A stretch of DNA of 64,000 nucleotides from Arcticibacter pallidicorallinus. Lineage in GTDB: Bacteria; Bacteroidota; Bacteroidia; Sphingobacteriales; Sphingobacteriaceae. The DNA is taken from positions 248,001 to 312,000 of the forward strand of contig NZ_PVTH01000005.1 of NCBI RefSeq assembly GCF_003002875.1, given 5' to 3'. This document shows positions 62,726 through 64,000 of this stretch, piece by piece (the first letter of the stretch is position 1; every line of letters starts with the position of its first letter). The notes below the pieces were generated by a model. It made no database searches and had not been told where the DNA came from. It was given only the letters and a program-made list of their open reading frames with translations. Both the position numbers and the translations under genes were made by a program.

Positions 62726-63674
62726 TAGTCTGCATCTTTTCCATCAAAGCCAGAACCCTTTCTTTGAGACTTTCAGGTTCAATGATTCTGGCGTGATCTC
62801 CAAACGTTAAATACCAACGGGCAAACCCCTCGTCTATATTGCGACAGAGGAAAGTCATCTGAACAAAATCACCTTCCATTCGCTCCTCGACGAATCCATG
62901 GTACTTTTTTTCAAAGTCCATATATTTCTTGATCTTCCGGTCTGCTTCAATCCTGACTCTTGTGGTAGGAACCTTCTCTCCATCATGTTTAAGATAGGCT
63001 TCCAAAGAGAGATGCTCCTTCGTGAAGGGATCATCTGTCGTCCAAATACTATGGATCCTGTCTGTTCTGAATTGCCTGTAATCGTCCCGAAGATGGCAGA
63101 ATGCGAAGACATACCAGTTGTCATGATCGTGAAATATCCCCACAGGCTCAATAATTCGCTGGGTGGCAGCCTCCGCCTCAAAGGCCCTGTAAAGAAGCTT
63201 CGTCTGCTTCTTCTCTGCAATACTTTTAAAGAGGACTGCGAGTGCATTAGGTGCGTTTTCATTAAAAAGCGCCGCTTTCGGCTGCATCATCACACTCGAC
63301 TCAATATTCGAGACCCAATCCTTATCGGAACTCCTCAACACCGCCTTAAGCTTGAACGCCGCTGATTCATAGTGCTTCGCCATCTCCTTGTCGCTGAACT
63401 TTTGCATCAGCTTCTCCGCTGCAATAAAGCTTGCAGCTTCCTCTCTGGTAAACATAACGGGTGGCAGACGATACCCTTCCATTAGAGAATAACCCACGCC
63501 GGCCTCACTATATATAGGCACCCCGGATGCTTCCAGCGTCCTGATATCACGATAGATCGTACGCAGGCTGACCTCAAAGCGCTCAGCCAGATCCTGCGCT
63601 TTTATGATTCTGCGTGATTGGAGCTGAATAAGGATTGCTATGATCCGATCAAAACGTTTCGGCGTCTCATCCAT
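62700..63674 (-). CDS. YafY-family HTH/WYL transcriptional regulator
   Basis: 324 residues. HTH_11 at about 8-65 (FDRIIAILIQLQSRRIIKAQDLAERFEVSLRTIYRDIRTLEASGVPI), a linker helix region with REEAASFIAAEKLMQKF, then the WYL domain (about 145-225, KLLYRAFEAE...EPVGIFHDHDNWYVFAFCHLRDDYRQFRTDRI) and the C-terminal WCX extension. A TATATTTG core (minus strand, 63691-63698) lies just upstream. It may control the adjacent convergent DinB gene (inference). Confidence 0.92.
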   Translation of the reverse strand: MDETPKRFDRIIAILIQLQSRRIIKAQDLAERFEVSLRTIYRDIRTLEASGVPIYSEAGVGYSLMEGYRLPPVMFTREEAASFIAAEKLMQKFSDKEMAKHYESAAFKLKAVLRSSDKDWVSNIESSVMMQPKAALFNENAPNALAVLFKSIAEKKQTKLLYRAFEAEAATQRIIEPVGIFHDHDNWYVFAFCHLRDDYRQFRTDRIHSIWTTDDPFTKEHLSLEAYLKHDGEKVPTTRVRIEADRKIKKYMDFEKKYHGFVEERMEGDFVQMTFLCRNIDEGFARWYLTFGDHARIIEPESLKERVLALMEKMQTKILTDHQR

Positions 63675-63759
63675 CTTACAATTATTTGATCAAATATATC
63701 GATTTGATCTCTTGTAGCGCGTCTGGACGGCACAGATCAGCTACAACACATTATAATTG

Positions 63760-64000
63760 CTACGGACTAACCGTTTCCACATCACCATGCGCATCATCTC
63801 CGGCAGATTGATCTGTATCAGACTGATCATCACTCACTTCCTGCTCCGGGTCCTGACCTGCATCATCTTGCTGCTCGTTCCCTTGCTGTCTATCTTCCTG
63901 CTCATCATTAACTTGTTGCTCGCTGTCCTTGCCATCGGTATTATCAGATGCACCAGAGTTTTTATCATCCGGTCCTGATGCTTGATCCTTTTTATCCTGA
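63760..64000 (-). CDS. acidic low-complexity C-terminus of a protein leaving the window
   Basis: Minus-strand frame open from base 64000 to TAG at 63760-63762, about 80 residues. It is rich in Asp, Gln, Glu and Ser (blocks such as DKDSEQQVNDEQED and NEQQDDAGQDPEQEVSDDQSD), ending DVETVSP. No fold is expected in this tail; the rest of the gene is outside. The plus-strand frame here is its hydrophobic shadow. Confidence 0.6.
   Translation of the reverse strand, partial: QDKKDQASGPDDKNSGASDNTDGKDSEQQVNDEQEDRQQGNEQQDDAGQDPEQEVSDDQSDTDQSAGDDAHGDVETVSP

Noticed and set aside
63757-63978. 73-codon hydrophobic plus-strand frame near the right edge
   Set aside because: Its Ile/Leu-rich composition is the complement of the Asp/Gln-rich minus-strand coding tail.

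Overview
The window comes from a member of the Bacteroidota, most likely a Sphingobacteriales (Pedobacter-like) environmental degrader. The evidence is a SusC/SusD pair, repeated promoter cores of the Bacteroidota form TTG-N19-21-TAnnTTTG, an arabinose operon with a Nudix-type regulator, a split hipB-hipS-hipT style locus, a relic of an ISAon1-like element, and many secreted polysaccharide-active proteins (GH2, GH43, GH115, a PL10-like pectate lyase, DUF1593, DUF1080). No phage, plasmid or CRISPR signature was seen.

Layout. 1-9691 (minus strand): one compact operon, susC-susD-cyanophycinase-doxX-like-doxX-like-FAD oxidoreductase, cut by the left edge. It reads as an uptake and processing locus for a peptide-type polymer or its dipeptide product rather than a sugar. 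10122-14824 (plus): araR (Nudix-fold repressor), araB, araD, araA, with a shared palindromic candidate operator in front of araR and araB and a strong terminator after araA. 14978-16879: aldo/keto reductase plus AraC regulator. 19792-16969 (minus): surE, small membrane protein, lpxB, HAD phosphatase.

20030-26101 is an accessory stretch that begins at tRNA-Lys. It holds an IS relic with two tandem terminal repeats, a three-gene HipBST-like toxin-antitoxin locus whose kinase is frameshifted, two decayed genes, a diverged partial copy of a small membrane-protein gene on the other side of a GNAT acetyltransferase, small membrane proteins and a doubly broken TetR gene divergent from an F420-type NADP oxidoreductase.

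26993-50111 is a mixed catabolic and housekeeping region. It has an alpha/beta hydrolase, GH43, a beta-propeller lipoprotein, a large GH2 with an inserted LamG domain, a DEAD-box helicase, GH115, a tandem pair of paralogous lipoproteins, two dehydrogenases, a DUF1080 lipoprotein, SRPBCC proteins, a TlpA-like thioredoxin, a CDGSH protein, a cold-shock protein with a basic N-terminal extension, and a DUF1593 plus pectate lyase pair. Together the hydrolases point to plant hemicellulose and pectin use, and the ara operon would take up the released L-arabinose.

50186-64000: an FUSC-family membrane protein, a PAS/DHp protein without an ATPase domain, a PNPOx-like protein, then a minus-strand operon encoding a CzcA-type RND metal efflux system with its two-component regulators placed first (response regulator, kinase, TolC, adaptor, pump). 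It is followed by DinB and YafY/WYL genes that share a long terminator, and by the acidic C-terminus of a gene that leaves the window. Most confident calls: araBDA, lpxB, surE, tRNA-Lys, susCD, czcCBA. Least certain: the substrate of the 1-9691 operon, the small ORFs, and whether the frameshifts are real or sequencing errors.
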